A stretch of DNA of 64,000 nucleotides from Halichondria panicea. Its lineage: Eukaryota > Porifera > Demospongiae > Suberitida > Halichondriidae. The notes beneath the pieces were generated by a model that had not been told where the DNA came from, ran no database searches, and worked only from the letters and a program-made list of their open reading frames with translations. The position numbers and the translations under genes are program-made. Location: the NCBI RefSeq assembly GCF_963675165.1, contig NC_087393.1:2423502-2487501 (forward strand), given 5' to 3'. Below, one piece after another: positions 34,083 through 48,994 of the stretch; position 1 is the first letter of the stretch; the number at the start of each line of letters is the position of its first letter.

Positions 34083-35303
34083 CATTGTTATTCAAAATTT
34101 GTTCCTAGCATTTAGCATTTTTTTATCCTGTACGTGAACCCCGCGTCATTTTGTCTATCATTTGCTTGTCTGCAGTAGATGTACTTCTGCCAGTTTATTG
34201 AATCTTAATTAAGTGCATGCGCATGCACAAATAATGATTGGGGGTGGGGGGAGGGGAGGTAAATGAAGTAAGGGAAGTCCGAGAAAATGATCGCTTATTT
34301 TAGTTATGGTAGACCTTTTCTAGTTTTTAAGCAGACGGGGGAAATCTAGAGACTGTTTGGGGGAAAGTAGAAAATAAGTTTTTCATCCGCCCCACTGGAT
34401 AGAGCCCATGCAGCCTAAATCCTCATCTACCTACATGAATAATAAGAAACCAGAGGAGTGTATCAGTGTAACGTGTTGCACAATAATTATAGCGTAGTGG
34501 ATAACACAGGCAATACAAATAAATTACGTATACATAGGTTATTTTCGAAAATAGGTTTACTTACAGTTATTATTGAAGACCTCTCTATAATTATACTGTA
34601 GGGCTGTGGCAAATTTGATAAAATAATGAGCAATTTGTGAAAATTTAGTACCTCGAAAATATCCTTCTTACGGTAGTACTGTCATATGTAAACGCCATAC
34701 ATTTATTACGGCAAGGCTTGCATGAGAAAAACAAGATGCTCAGTAGAGCATTCTCACCCTGTGCGTTGACATAACGGACATGATAAATACTGTAATGACC
34801 TTAACATTATGATAAATGATCATGAATTGGGATCGGAATGATTAGAAACAGTGTTTTTTTGCATTTGGCGCCTTCGAAGATTGCCTACAAAGTTTCAACT
34901 ACTATAAGTATAGCCTATTTTGCAACCACTGTTTCACATACACTGCATGCATGTGTGTTGATTTATAATTAATAGCTTTGCCAGCTCAACAGAAACCCCT
35001 GCACTCTTGATATTTTATTCAAAAACATGTTACATCATGTAAGAGTTTTGAGCACACAAGTCATACACAAAATCATTAGAATATATACAAATACAAAATG
35101 TATATCGACACGGAAATCTTCAGAGCATAAAATTCAACATAACAGTTACTATGTCTGACTATCTACATCATGCATGCACAGTCACATCTGAACATCATAA
35201 TTAATAAAAGCTATAATTATTTTATGTGCATCTGTGAGTGGGTATGTCCGTAAATAATAAATTACGATTACTATATTACAAGAAACAATTATGTGTTTTT
35301 AGT
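34083..35303. other. Intergenic between convergent CCDC166-like and RAC1 genes
   Basis: It is AT-rich with a worn palindromic MITE around 34540-34680 (ends 'ttattttcgaaaat' and 'ctcgaaaatatccttcttac'). Both genes end here; no gene was recognised. Confidence 0.4.
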
Positions 35304-37606
<2,303 letters not shown>

Positions 37607-37905
37607 CTTGAGTGATTTTATTGACTAAAAAGATCACAGTTCGAACTAGTAAAGTATCTCTGAGGTGTTCAGTAAGCGGTTAAATTGTCAACTCCTACTT
37701 CTTGCTGGGCACTGCAAGTCTTATATCCACCACACCTTTTCCCATATAAGGAAGAACTAAATTTAGATGTTACTATTTTTAGACCAGATTGGCTCTCTGC
37801 TCACGTGGTATCATTTCAGACTGAAAGAAGTGCAGTCCTTGTTTTGCTGATCTGCGCTGCCGCATACGCATATAATCTGAGGCACTGCCATATGAGATTG
37901 AAGTC
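37607..37905. promoter_or_regulatory. Presumed bidirectional promoter of RAC1 and SF3B5
   Basis: The start codons of RAC1 (minus) and SF3B5 (plus) are separated by 299 bp and are divergent. No canonical TATA box was seen. Confidence 0.5.
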
Positions 37906-40900
37906 ATGGTATGTAACATACAAGAGCATGACTAACATGTAGTGTGTTGTGTCTATCTCATTTCTTGTAATGCTCAAACGCAACCTAAAACAAAAGAAAA
38001 CGTTTTTCTTTTTAATGAGCATCATACCTTGCACTATACCTATACCATAATCATGCATACCCGGCCGGCCGTACCCATACATGTACGTGTATAAAATCAA
38101 AAAATTGTACTAATCTTATTGCCCACATGCATACAGGGAGACCGTTACAACATTCACAGTCAACTAGAGCATTGTAAGCACATTTATAATTATGTGAACA
38201 TGATGTGTGTGAAGGAATATGTACCGTAATTGATGTAATTACAGCGCCAGAAAAAATTAATTCCACTTTTGAGTGGTGCATCTTTAGAGCACAAAAATTG
38301 CATTCAGCCCAAGCTGGCGCCTAAATTATGGTGGCGCTTATGTAGCCTCTACACAGGCTCTCCTTTTTCTGTTCTTTATCACAATCGTTCAATAAGATAA
38401 AATACTGTATTAATCGTTCAATGGGATAAAATACGGTATTAATTGGAGGAATAAAGAAAGAAATAGACGTAGAGTTAGGAAAAAGGAGAGCCTGTATCGG
38501 GAAGTCGCGTGAGGGTAGAAGGGTGAAAATGAACGTGGGCATACTGAGCTAGAGATGTTGGACTGCCCACGCAGAGATCTATGACTAATAAAACTTTGCC
38601 TGCAGCAAGCTGGACTGGACTTGGAACTGGAAGTTTGCAAGCACTATAGCTAGCTATACCTTAGGCTTAGCTAGATGATCTACTAGTTATCTGTTCAGAT
38701 TCTATCAGACTATCATCTTTTCTTGTGTCTTTCTACATGCTATTATAAATTATAGTCTACTGATTATAGATCAAGAATAGCTTAGTCATCATTATCATAT
38801 AGCAGGTAGCTACTGCCACCAGAGCTGGCCACGCTGGTTCTCTGATCTGACTTGCAACAGCTTGGTGGTTGTCAGTACAGCCTTATTAACTCTGAATGCG
38901 TGGGAGAATATCTTACGTCACGATTGTGGGCTACATATCGCCCACGTTCATAAAAATCCTTGTGGATCACGCGATTTCCCAAACCAGGCCTTACTTTTTC
39001 TTAACTGTACGCCCATTTCTTTCTTTGCTGCCTCACTATGTCTTTCTTATGATTTATGGATGAACAGTGACAACAGCAAGAAAAAGTAAGGCCTGGGATC
39101 GAGGCTAGCGCTTATGTTCAACAGCTAGTATAGAATTTGTAGAGAAAATGGGCGTGGTCTAGCTCAGTTTCACTTGGTAGCTGCACCGTTGAGAGCTGAG
39201 TGACTTGTGAACAACATTCATTGACTGTAGCTATGGGTTAAACAACTGTTTAGAAGTGAAGGAAGTCAAAGATACAGGATGATTGTCTTGATGTCTCAAA
39301 CAAGCCTTTTTATAAATGCAAGAAAAAAATGATTCCAACAACGGGTTGGCGCTTTTTTAGGACCTAAAAATTATGCTGATGCTGACATGACGCTTAAATT
39401 ATGGTGGCGCTGTAATTACATCAATTACGGTAGTAAAGTATTCCCGGGGAAGATTTTTTGCTTAAAAAAGTATAATCGCCATGATTGTGTCGTTGTGCAC
39501 ATAATTATGCTACAAAGTGAAGCAAAAGTGATGCATACCGTATTACTACATTGTTTGCAAGTATCAAACTTGACGATTGTAATGGTTTTGCAAAAATGTA
39601 CACTGCCCGTGTAAACCTCTATGTATCATAATAGTATGCTGAGTCTCTTAATTATTAATTATTGGCACTGCACACTTTAATCATTGCATCCATTCTCCAT
39701 TACAGTACAGTCAAAGTATGTGGGGACTGGCCATGCTGACATCTCAAAATTGTGAGCTGCAGTTTGACGTATACATTGAAGTTGTGGTACAAAATACAAT
39801 GTGTGTTGCAAAGTTTGGCTTCCATAGTGTGTAAATGAGTGGGAAGTCAGTGGGAAGTCTGTATACAGGATCTATTTTTAGAACTACATAATTATACTTC
39901 CTGCTTTTGGAATGTGGTGTTGAATATTCATTGGTGTGTCAACTATTGGTGTGACTGTTGACACATCTGCTAGCTATGTTCTAAAAATAGAATGGCCATT
40001 ATAATTTTTATGCTTACGTTGAGCTGCGTGCTTGCTCTATACGATTGTGGCGACAGCACTATATTTTATGGTACAAATCTATTTTTAGCAGCAAGAGAAC
40101 GTTGCTGATAATACAGTAGACTCTCGCTATTCCAGCTCTCTGAAGTACGGCCATTTGGTTTGGTACGGATTTCTAGCTAGATGTTTACTGCATAAAATTC
40201 ACCCTGAAGTACGGCCACTTGCTATTCCGTATATATACCCTATAGCTGGTTATTTTCGAGACACGAAGTTTTCTAGTGCCTTGAAAATGGTGTATTGAAA
40301 CCTCTCAACTGTAGAGGTGTGGTCATTTGAACCCCCTATCCTCAAAATGTTTGTTTTGGCAATTCACGAAAATTTAGTGCCTCGAAAATAACCCGCTACA
40401 GTGGAACCTCTGATTAAAGGACACTTTGGGAGCAGAGCTTTTGTCCTCTTTTCGGAGGCTGTCCTCCGGTGGGAGGTTCATTCAAACTATTTATTGCCAT
40501 ATTAAAGAATATAGATAGTATGTTCATGTATTGTTTGTATGGACCCTATTTCTAGTTCAAGAAACTAAGGAACTCGCTAAAATTAAAGGATTCCTTACAG
40601 TTGCCAGAGATTAGCAATAACATTACAGACGATCTCTACCATATTGGACGTAAAATATGGGTGTGGTTTCTTGTTTGTCCGTTATAAGAGGCAATTTTGC
40701 ACAGATTTGGTCAGTTGGGAGCACGAAGCTTGTCCTCTGTCCGGAGTCAAGAAGGTCCGCTTATGGGAGGTTGTTTCTGTGCATTTAGATAGTGATTTCA
40801 ATCCGTGCCATAACTAGTGTCCTTTATAAAGAGGTTGTCCTCTAGTGGGAGGGTCCGTTATGGGAGGTTCCAGGCTGCCCCAAACTAGGTTTTCAATGTA

Positions 40901-42945
40901 ATTTTATACGTTTATTACGGCTGGATATGACGTTTTTGGTGTGGTTTGGCGGATAAAATTGGATTACACTTAAATAGTATAATATCCTCGAGATAAGAAC
41001 TAGTCATTAGATTCGAGGTAAGGTCGTTTTTAAGCCGCGGCTATTTCCTGAAATACAGCCACCTCGCTATTCCAGCCAAGCTGCTGTCCCAAGGGTGACC
41101 GGATTAACGATAGTTTACTGTAATTATAATTATAGTAGACAGTTACAATTTATGGTAGTCACTGTTCATAGTATGACCAAGTTAATGTGCCCCAAAATCT
41201 CCATAGCATAAGTTTACATACAGTATGTAGTTATGCCTATGCCATGTCCGTGTATTAAAACCACAGGTTTCACTCTGTGTGTACAATGTACCTTGTAAAT
41301 TTGTTTGGCTAAGTCTGTAATGGTTGCTAGAGGTAGGCCTGTGGGGGTGCTTGTGTACATTTTTTATGTAGCCACACACAAAGTAATTAGACACCTGCAA
41401 TTATTATTGTCTGTGTTTACATTGTAAGCCCCGGAGTAAAATATACCGTATAGCGGGTAATTTTCGTGGGGTAAAATATTTGTTATTTTCGTGGGCAAGC
41501 TGACCTCCACGAAATTTATCGTAGGCGTGGCTTATCTGAACGTAGGAATGCCATGCAGCCACAAGACTAAACAAAATTTTTACTCACGAAAACTACCGTT
41601 TCTCGAGTTGAACAAATTTTTTACTCCACGAAACTTACCCGCTATACGGTAATTATAATTTGGACACTTTCCTATAACACATATTTTCTGTTGTTCTCTC
41701 ACACACCTTGGCTAGGGACTGTTATTTGTGCATGTTCATAGCCTGTCTGCAACAAATTTGTTAGATGGTCATGCGCATTTTGCAAACGCGTTCTTATCAC
41801 ACCCACCACACCTAACTTATAACTGCCAAATTTAGAAAGCAACACACAACTACACGCAACGTACGTTAGTCACATGATTGTGTACGAAAATGGATTGTAC
41901 ATCATGTACATCATGTAAGGATATCCAGAATAATACCCTAAACTTGTTTATTGTTGTTTGATTTCACTTCCTCTCTCAATCTCCTTGCAGTGAATGGGTT
42001 GTGAACCAGCACAGAGACTCCCTCGCCTCGTACATTGGACACCCCAACCTCACTGAGTTTTTTGCCATCGCTGAGAATGAGAGTAAAGCTAGAATAAAAT
42101 TCAATTGTTTACAGGTAAACCTTTCACAGCTTAAGGTTACGGTATACTGTTCCACCCACGCTCAAATTTGCGTGGGTATTCAATGCAGTACACTAGTAAA
42201 ATGGCTCTCATCTGGCAATGGTCACTTGGCGTCAATTCTAAGCATCCGGAAACCCCTCCTTACCGTATAGTCTGCTGTTTTTTATTATACGAATAAAGGG
42301 GCAGGGCGACTCGAAGAGTTTTTCCCAAGAGAGAAGTTGAAACAAAGTTACGGCCATTTCTAGCTGTTTTTGTAGGCTAATATGGCGACTGTAGAGCAGT
42401 AACAAGGATATATTTTTTGCTATAAGGTCTCTATGAACAAGATCTCTTCGAGTCGCCCTCCAGTAAGTCTTTAGGCATCGAATACTGGTCAGAAAGACAA
42501 CCTGGAAGCTATGCAGTCAACAAAACTTGACGCTAAAATTTTCAGTTTTTTCCAGCTGACCTCAGACCACTTCATTGGATTATAAGACATAGATACTTTT
42601 AGCTACAATAATAGCTAGCATTGTTTCATGTTCTCTTTTCATTGATAATCATTGCAAGTTACAAAAATAATGTAGTGATGAGAAATAAAGAAAATAAATA
42701 TCTTATGAATTATTTATGAGCAATTAGTATACCGTAACCTTAAACATTGTAGTAAGTTAGTAGCCACTCGTTATTATAGATTGAGTTTTGTCCGTAAGTG
42801 AGGTAGAGTAGTGAAGACTCGTGTTTCGTGCTAAATTACGTGTAAATGAAATGTCTTATCATGATTGGTTGTGTTCAATTATCCCTTCCTGCAGAAAATG
42901 CTGCAACCGTGTGGAGTTCCTCCTGAAAAGCCTGAAGAGGACTAA
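37906..42945 (+). CDS. SF3B5: Splicing factor 3B subunit 5 (SF3b10)
   Basis: Five exons (ATG at 37906-37908, then 38137-38173, 39706-39751, 41991-42114, 42895-42945) join in phase to 86 codons, the exact length of the human protein. The product includes GDRYNIHSQLEHLQSKYVG, TGHADISKFEWVVNQHRDS, FFAIAENESKARIKFN and KMLQPCGVPPEKPEED. It matches SF3B5 almost end to end. SF3B5 is part of the SF3b module of U2 snRNP and contacts SF3B1/SF3B3 during branch-point recognition. Oddly, the start codon stands alone at the end of exon 1 (ATG followed at once by gtatgt), and four introns expand an 86-codon gene to 5 kb; the human gene is intronless. The introns hold nested transposons. Confidence 0.93.
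38222..39432. mobile_element. TACCGTAATTGATG MITE interrupted by a Mutator-like element
   Basis: The ends 'taccgtaattgatgtaatta' and 'taattacatcaattacggta' match the 424-bp copy at 27325-27748. The extra length is explained by the nested insertion at 38343-39107. Confidence 0.8.
38343..39107. mobile_element. Mutator-like element, TAGCCTC..GAGGCTA, 9-bp duplication
   Basis: It is flanked by GCGCTTATG on both sides (38334-38342 and 39108-39116). The related MITE at 27.3-27.7 kb shows the uninterrupted sequence GGTGGCGCTTATGTTCAAC on its opposite strand, so the empty site is visible in the same window. Inner arms around 38.44-38.53 and 38.96-39.03 kb are also inverted copies. No transposase ORF was seen. 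Confidence 0.85.
40114..41120. mobile_element. CAGTAGACTCTCG MITE with two further MITEs inside (SF3B5 intron 3)
   Basis: The outer ends 'cagtagactctcgctattcc' and 'aacgatagtttactg' and the flanking interior match the simple copies at 48.6 and 59.9 kb. The middle is replaced by a palindromic CCCGCTA-type MITE (about 40236-40397) and directly after it a CAGTGGAACCTC element (40399-40872). Confidence 0.8.
40399..40872. mobile_element. CAGTGGAACCTCTG MITE nested in the element above
   Basis: It starts 'cagtggaacctctgattaaa' and ends near 'ccgttatgggaggttcca'. It is homologous to 18526-18947 in ARMC1 intron 5. Confidence 0.7.
41440..41653. mobile_element. Palindromic MITE TACCGTATAGCGGGTAA..TTACCCGCTATACGGTA
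   Basis: The ends are exact inverted repeats ('taccgtatagcgggtaattt' and 'acccgctatacggtaa'). The interior repeats 'cacgaaa' words in both orientations. This is the best-kept copy of the family in the window. Confidence 0.8.
42131..42744. mobile_element. MITE with TTAAGGTTACGGTATACTG arms in SF3B5 intron 4
   Basis: 'ttaaggttacggtatactg' at the left is mirrored by 'agtataccgtaaccttaa' at the right. An inner hairpin pairs 'agggcgactcgaagag' (about 42304) with 'ctcttcgagtcgccct' (about 42447). Confidence 0.65.
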
Positions 42946-43128
42946 ACTCTAGTGAACTCTTTCTCTTTTTCACTGCATTATCTTATTATGCCACTCCCAA
43001 TAATGTTTTTCATTGACACACGACCATTGATTATGACTGCATAATTATATAAAATTAATGTGCAATCGTTTGACGACCCTAACCTAATTACTAACCCATC
43101 CACGTGGCCTATAGCTTTATAATAAGTC

Positions 43129-46100
43129 ATGGAAGGTCAGTTTGAAGACGCTTTCCCTGGCCCTGTCCTTGAGAAACCAGTAGTTAACAAGAGTAATGGC
43201 TGTCAGTCTGAGGAAGACGTTGAGTCTGACTGGACTGATGAGGGTGATTATGAGCCCGACCTAGAGGATTACAACTGGGAGAATGAGATTGGTAACTTTT
43301 CGAAAAAATTGGCTGCTGTCAGAAGTGGCACTCAACCCAATTCCAACAGAAGGCAGCCTCTTGCCTGTGGTGATCGCTCCAAAGCTATCGGATCAAAGAC
43401 CTTCGCTGTAAATTATGCTATTGTATGTTGTAGAGTGTCCATATTAAATAAGAGAAAGAGTATCAAACATAGCATTACCTTGCATCAGATGTATTCGGGA
43501 AGTAACGTTAATACTTCTTGCATGGTAACTGACCAATCCGAGCGCCTGGAGCCGCCACTTGCCTCAAGGCAGCAATAATGTTATGCGTTTCAGACAGTAA
43601 GTCACGCTATTTTCTGAATACATCTGATGCATGGAAAGGCTTCGTTCGATACTCTCTCTCTCTCCCTCTCCCTTATTATGAACTCTTGGATTAATAGAAT
43701 ACTATAGTTTGAAGCTTTGCATTTGGGGTGCGGTACTGGGTAGCCTAGGCTCAGTTAAAAGGTCTTAAAATCTGCTTCTTAAAGACGAGATCGTACATGT
43801 ACCTTCAACTGATTAAAGGTACCAAAGAAAAAATTAGACGATCAAATGCAGAAGCAGACTTTAATTATACCTGACTATCCTCGTTTTTTTTTTTTTTTTT
43901 TTTTACGCATGACTTCAACTTCACTGTAGATCAATAGCTGCACACTCATTTTTGATTTCCCATTCAGAGGTTTGAGAACAAGATCAATCTTGGATCTATT
44001 GATGAACAGAGGATACCCCACATGGCAACGAAATCTTTACTCGGAGTGTCAAAGGAGGTGAATCGATATCGAACAAAAGACAAGGCAGATCGAGCCACGA
44101 CTGAACAAGTACTCGACCCTCGGACACGCATGATTATGTTCAAGATGCTCAGTCGAGAATTCATCACTGAGGTGAATGGCTGTGTGAGTACTGGTAAAGA
44201 AGCTAATGTATACTATGCTACCAGTCCCGATGGAGACCGTGCTATCAAGGTGTACAAGACCTCCATCCTGGTGTTCAAAGATCGTGACAAATACGTAACC
44301 GGGGAGTTTCGCTTTCGACACGGCTACTCTAGACACAATCCGAGGAAAATGGTGCGTCTTTGGGCAGAGAAAGAAATGAGGAATTTAAATCGTCTTCATA
44401 GCAATGGAGTATTGTGCCCTAAACCAATTCTCTTACGAAGCCATGTCTTAGTGATGGAGTTTATGGGAAAAGACGGCTGGCCATCGCCTAAGTTGAAAGA
44501 AGTTCAGATTTCTGAGAGCAAAGCGAGAGAATTATACTTGGAGTGTGTGTTGATAATGAGAAGGATTTACCACAATTGCAAACTTGTTCATGCCGATCTT
44601 AGTGAGTACAACATTCTACTGCACGATGGACACATTTGTGTAATTGACGTCTCACAATCTGTCGAACATGACCACCCACAAGCACTTGAATTCCTTCGAA
44701 AAGATTGCACAAATATCACTGATTTCTTCCGCAAAAACGAGGTGCCTGTAATGTCTGTGAAAGAACTATTCGACTTCATAACAGACATCACTATCACTGA
44801 AAATAATATAGAGGAGTACCTAGAGATAGCCCAAGAGAGAGCTACTTCTCGTCCTTTGGGGGCAAAGTCAGCTGAAGAAGAGGTATCAGAAGCAGTCTTT
44901 CAGCAGGTTTTCATTCCACGGACTTTGGACGAGGTAGCTACCTTTGAGAAAGATTATCGCGAGCAACAGTCAGGCAAGGAGACAGACGTTTTGTATCGGA
45001 CTGTAACCGGACTAAGGTCTGATTTGTCTGGAGCACGGGTTGTACCACAGCTACTGGTGGATAATGTTCAAGGTGCAATAGTATACAGCTCCTTAATCTT
45101 TTGCTGCTTCAAGTATTCTATGTATCGGTTATTTTTTGCATTGTAGAGTGTAATTTACTTTACCCCATGCAGAGTGTCTGGAAAATGAGCTGGAGTTAAC
45201 TGACAGCAACAGTAGTGAAAGTGAAAGTGAAAGTGAGGGTGGAGATCAGCCACTCAAAACGCAGTATGTTCATCCGAGGGGAAAGGCTAAACAAGGTAGG
45301 ATTAGATCACTTCATGCCATAACTAGAGCACCTTGTGCCATAACTAGAGCACCTCGTGCCATAACTAGAGCACCTCATACCATAACTAGAGCACCACAGG
45401 TGTGCTGATGGCTCAGTTTAGAGTTTAAGACTCACAAAGCGGCAATAGTGGCTGCCAAATGTTCAACGTGCAATAAAAACTGTGGGTATGGCAGAGCTCT
45501 TAACACTTAGTGCATAGCTAACTATAATTATGAACCGATTTTTCTATGAATGATTGCAAGTCGTTTTGCCTCCGTGTGCATGCGGAAGTGATGTACGGTA
45601 GTAGTCTGTTAGTGGCTGCTCTACCGTTGCAATTCAGGTTACAGCTAGTACTTCTATAGGGCAAGTGAAAGTAAGAGTTTTCATCGGCTTCTAGTCACGT
45701 TTTGTTGATAGCAATGCAAAATAATGCTTTGTTCTCGAGTGCTATTTTGAAGGCTATGAAGACTCTTCAGACTCTTGCATAGCAAAATCTGTTGATATAA
45801 TAGCTATTCTACGTAGTAGTTACCTCTGCACTAGAACGCTAGCTATTGCTAGCAGCAAGAGTGAGAAAAGAGCTTCAAAGCCACACTGTTTCTCATCAGT
45901 TAGCTGCCATTAATAATTATGAGAACTTTGAACTTTCAGCATCCTTTTTAGCAGGTCGATCATTTCCCACTCTTTTTCTGCTCTGATTCCCTAAGAATTT
46001 TGTAATTGTACATGTGGGTATTTAATAATAGTCTGCTAGTATACTCAGTACTGTAGCTTCTTGCTATAAAGCTTTGGCGCCTCCATTCATTACCCGAGGC

Positions 46101-47429
46101 GCGCGTGGGTGGCCACGGGTATAGTAGTACTTTGGTTTGTTTGTCTGTTTGTAATTTTGTAATTTCTGAGTCTACTCATGGATGCCATAGCTTAAGTATA
46201 GGATATACCACACCTAAGAGGAGGATATATAGGGTGCATATCCTCCGAGTAGGTGTGGCATATCTGACTTATACCACGTGACCGCAGCACTATAAAAGGA
46301 CCTCCCCCTAGCAATAATTCAATCACGATGCAGATTGCAAAAAAGGACAAGACTATGCCGGATTTTGCACCCGTCAAAGAGCTAGTTGAGCAACATTTTG
46401 ACTCCTACAGATGCTCAAGAGCTTCCTTGGTCCAAGCGTTGACCATTCGACGTCCCTTACTGGAGTTGCAAGCTCTTCTTGGATGAAATGTATCTAAACC
46501 GCGCCCATGGACCCATGGAAGCTTAGCCATCTTGTTGGAGAGCACCTTCCGTGTTTCTGCCGTCGCTTTGAGTCTTAGTATCGTCAAGTATGGCTCTTTT
46601 CTCTTTGCTTACTTTCTTGAACAAATGAAAAAACTAAAAAACAACTTGAAAAACTGTGCATGCCTGGGGCTGTATGCTAATATTCTATATATCCTACAGC
46701 TGTTGACCAATGAGATCAATTTGTGGTGACGTAAGTGTGGTATAATTGTAGCTACTCTACACGCGGCCTTTATTCGAGGCAGACTACGTATTTACAGCTG
46801 AAGTGATCCCGTACCCGGAAAAATGGAACAGGGTCACTAAAGTAGAAAGCTAAAATAATGTAACAAAACTCAAGCCTCTAGCTCCTGCATTTATTGTCTT
46901 TTGGTTGCTACACACCTGTAGATCATGTCTACAGCCGAGGGTACGTTAGCACTTCAGTGCTCTAGTTCAATTAGTAGTAACCTTATGTTAATAGGGTTCA
47001 AATGCCATGTCATCAGGGTCAGTGTTTCTCTCCCTATCATACAGTTGTGCAATACAGTGTTCATTATTCCTGGGTATACATGCGCAAGCAATGTATACGG
47101 TACTTTCAACTAATAACTATACCCTCTTGACTTATTTGAACAGAATTCTTCTGCTTCACAGAAATTTCATGTACTATCTTAAGAGTTACTTGAATCATGC
47201 ATGTACGTACGTACGTACGTACTTATTCACTACTCTTAGATTTTCTTTACATTTCCTTTATACACGTATTGGCCATCTATGACCTTGTGATTCCCTCACA
47301 GATAAGGAGAGGCTTGACGAGAAGAGGGCTCACAAACAAGCTGTAAAGGAGGAGAAGAGAGAGGCTCGCAGAAACAAGGTACCCAAACACATTAAGAAGA
47401 AGAAAGAAAAATGTTCTAAACAGAAATAG
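43129..47429 (+). CDS. RIOK1: RIO kinase 1
   Basis: Four exons (43129-43407, 43968-45072, 45173-45295, 47302-47429) join in phase to 544 codons; the human protein has 568. The acidic N-terminus ([20 protein letters not shown]) is typical. The RIO domain begins near RFENKINL and carries [11 protein letters not shown] (ATP loop), [19 protein letters not shown], the catalytic [13 protein letters not shown] and the metal-binding [12 protein letters not shown]. All key residues are present. The C-terminus ends in a serine/glutamate stretch and a basic tail ([15 protein letters not shown]). RIOK1 acts in the cytoplasm in late 40S ribosome maturation and binds PRMT5. Intron 3 (2.0 kb) contains a minisatellite and a MITE. 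Readthrough of the donor at 43408 gives a stop after about 56 codons, so splicing there is required. Confidence 0.96.
43883..43905. repeat. Poly(T) tract in RIOK1 intron 1
   Basis: About 20 consecutive T residues lie some 60 bp upstream of the exon 2 acceptor. No element boundary was recognised around it. Confidence 0.6.
45312..45395. repeat. Minisatellite, about 22 bp x 4, in RIOK1 intron 3
   Basis: The unit 'gccataactagagcacct' plus four bases is repeated four times with a few substitutions. Confidence 0.8.
45590..46140. mobile_element. ACCTCGCTTGCGCATGCGC-type MITE, reversed, in RIOK1 intron 3
   Basis: It contains the family's 'ctcttcagactcttgcatag', 'acgctagctattg' and 'cgatcatttcccactc' words in reverse order, and ends with 'acccgaggcgcgcgtgggtg' and 'ggccacgggtatagtagtac'. 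The left boundary is imprecise. Confidence 0.55.
46190..46275. repeat. Hairpin in RIOK1 intron 3
   Basis: 'ataccacacctaagaggagg' is followed after a short loop by 'cctccgagtaggtgtggcat', an imperfect inverted repeat. No transposon family was assigned. Confidence 0.5.
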
Positions 47430-48208
47430 TAGCTCCTCTTTAACTATATTCATTCCTTCTATGATGTGTATTGAACTACCTAATTGTCATATTAAAGTAT
47501 ACCGTGCGCTATACAGTTTGCAAATTTTGGGTTTCTTGCTTTTGCGACAATTATGTGTCACTTTATAATTATGCTTATAATGAAGTCCGTGTTACGTATT
47601 ATAGTTGGGGGCATCTTTTGAGTAGAAGCTGTACAAGGCTGGACATACATGACAGCACTAACTTCTTCAGAACACATCATAGCGAAGACGGATCTCCGGG
47701 ACCTCTGACTTTGCACTCCCTCCGAACACACACTTTTTAAAAACAATGATTATAATCAGACTTAGCTAGCTAGCTAATCGAGTAATGCATGCACTCGCAA
47801 TACGCTCGTGTGTTACATAACCTCGAGCATTATTGCATCATCCAGCATTAAAACCGTTAACCATATATAAGTGTTTTATTTGAACTTAAAAAAAGGTGTA
47901 GCCAGTTCCAAGCTATACATACATTAATTACCCTGTGCTTGCACAGCAGGGGTAGAGTGATTGGTGTGTGTGGACAAAAAACTGAGCAAACTAGACACTT
48001 CCATGGACTGCTTTAATTAACTGCTAATGAAAAAATAATGAAACTTGTGTATATAGGTGCAAAGGCTGTTTTCTAATCATGTTTTATAGATTCACGATCA
48101 TTCCCGATAAACAGTTAATTGCGTGTCCCTTATATGTCAATACACAGGGTGAATGCTCTCTGCATGAGCATCTTAATTGTTTTAGCACAGTCAAGAGTTC
48201 GTTCATGA

Positions 48209-48308
48209 CTGTGTGTATAGCTAGCCGTTAGTCTGTGTGTAGCTAGCCGTTAGTCTGTGTGTAGCTAGCCTTAGTCTGTGTGTAGCTAGCCTTAGTCTGT
48301 GTGTGTGA
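48209..48308. repeat. Minisatellite, 21-22 bp x about 4.5
   Basis: The unit 'ctgtgtgtagctagccgttagt' recurs, with a one-base shorter variant 'agctagccttagt' in the later copies. Confidence 0.8.
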
Positions 48309-48566
48309 ATTAATTATAAATTTTGCTATAGGTGATCAATTAGCAATAACTGTAGACTTGAAGTGTGCATTAAACAACAGGTGACTACATTTAGCTGTAT
48401 AAAGCTGATGACAACTCAAGCCCTGCATCCTTCATCTCTCAAGTTTATAACATACTCAAAAATCTTCGCATGGACTTTGACACTCAACCCTCTTGCTATT
48501 GTTTGCTAAAGTCCCTCCCTGTTACTGTATTTAGCCATCTTTACAAACAATATAGATTGTGTTATA

Positions 48567-48994
48567 CAGTAGACTCTCGCTATTCCGGCTCTCTGAAATG
48601 CGGCCACCTCGATATACCGGCCATTTGGTTTGGCACGGAATGCTAGCTATATGTTTTCTACACAAAACTCGACCTGAAGTACGGCCACTCGCTATTCCGT
48701 TTACCGGCCAGTGCTGGCTGTCCCAAATAACGTTTTCAATGTAATTTTATATGTGTATTACGGCCGGATATGATGTTTTGGGTGTAGTTTAGTAAATAAA
48801 ATTGGATTACACTTAAATAGAGAGCAGAATGATTCATTATCTTTCATTATCCTCGAGACAAGAACTGCAATCAGTGATTAGATTCGAGGTAAGGTCTTTT
48901 TTAAGCCGCGGCTAATTATCTGAAGTACGGCCACCTCGCTATTCCAGCCAAGCTGCATGGTCCCAAGGGTGGCCGGATTAACGAGAGTCTACTG
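48567..48994. mobile_element. CAGTAGACTCTCG MITE, simple 428-bp copy
   Basis: The ends 'cagtagactctcgctattcc' and 'aacgagagtctactg' are flanked by TA. It serves as the uninterrupted reference for the nested copies at 9.9 and 40.1 kb. Confidence 0.85.

Noticed and set aside
46405-46587. Basic minus-strand frame in RIOK1 intron 3, considered as a recombinase fragment
   Set aside because: It is only 60 codons, with no known motif and no splice partner.
47204-47222. GTAC repeat as a regulatory site
   Set aside because: It is a short simple repeat in an intron, with no further evidence of function.
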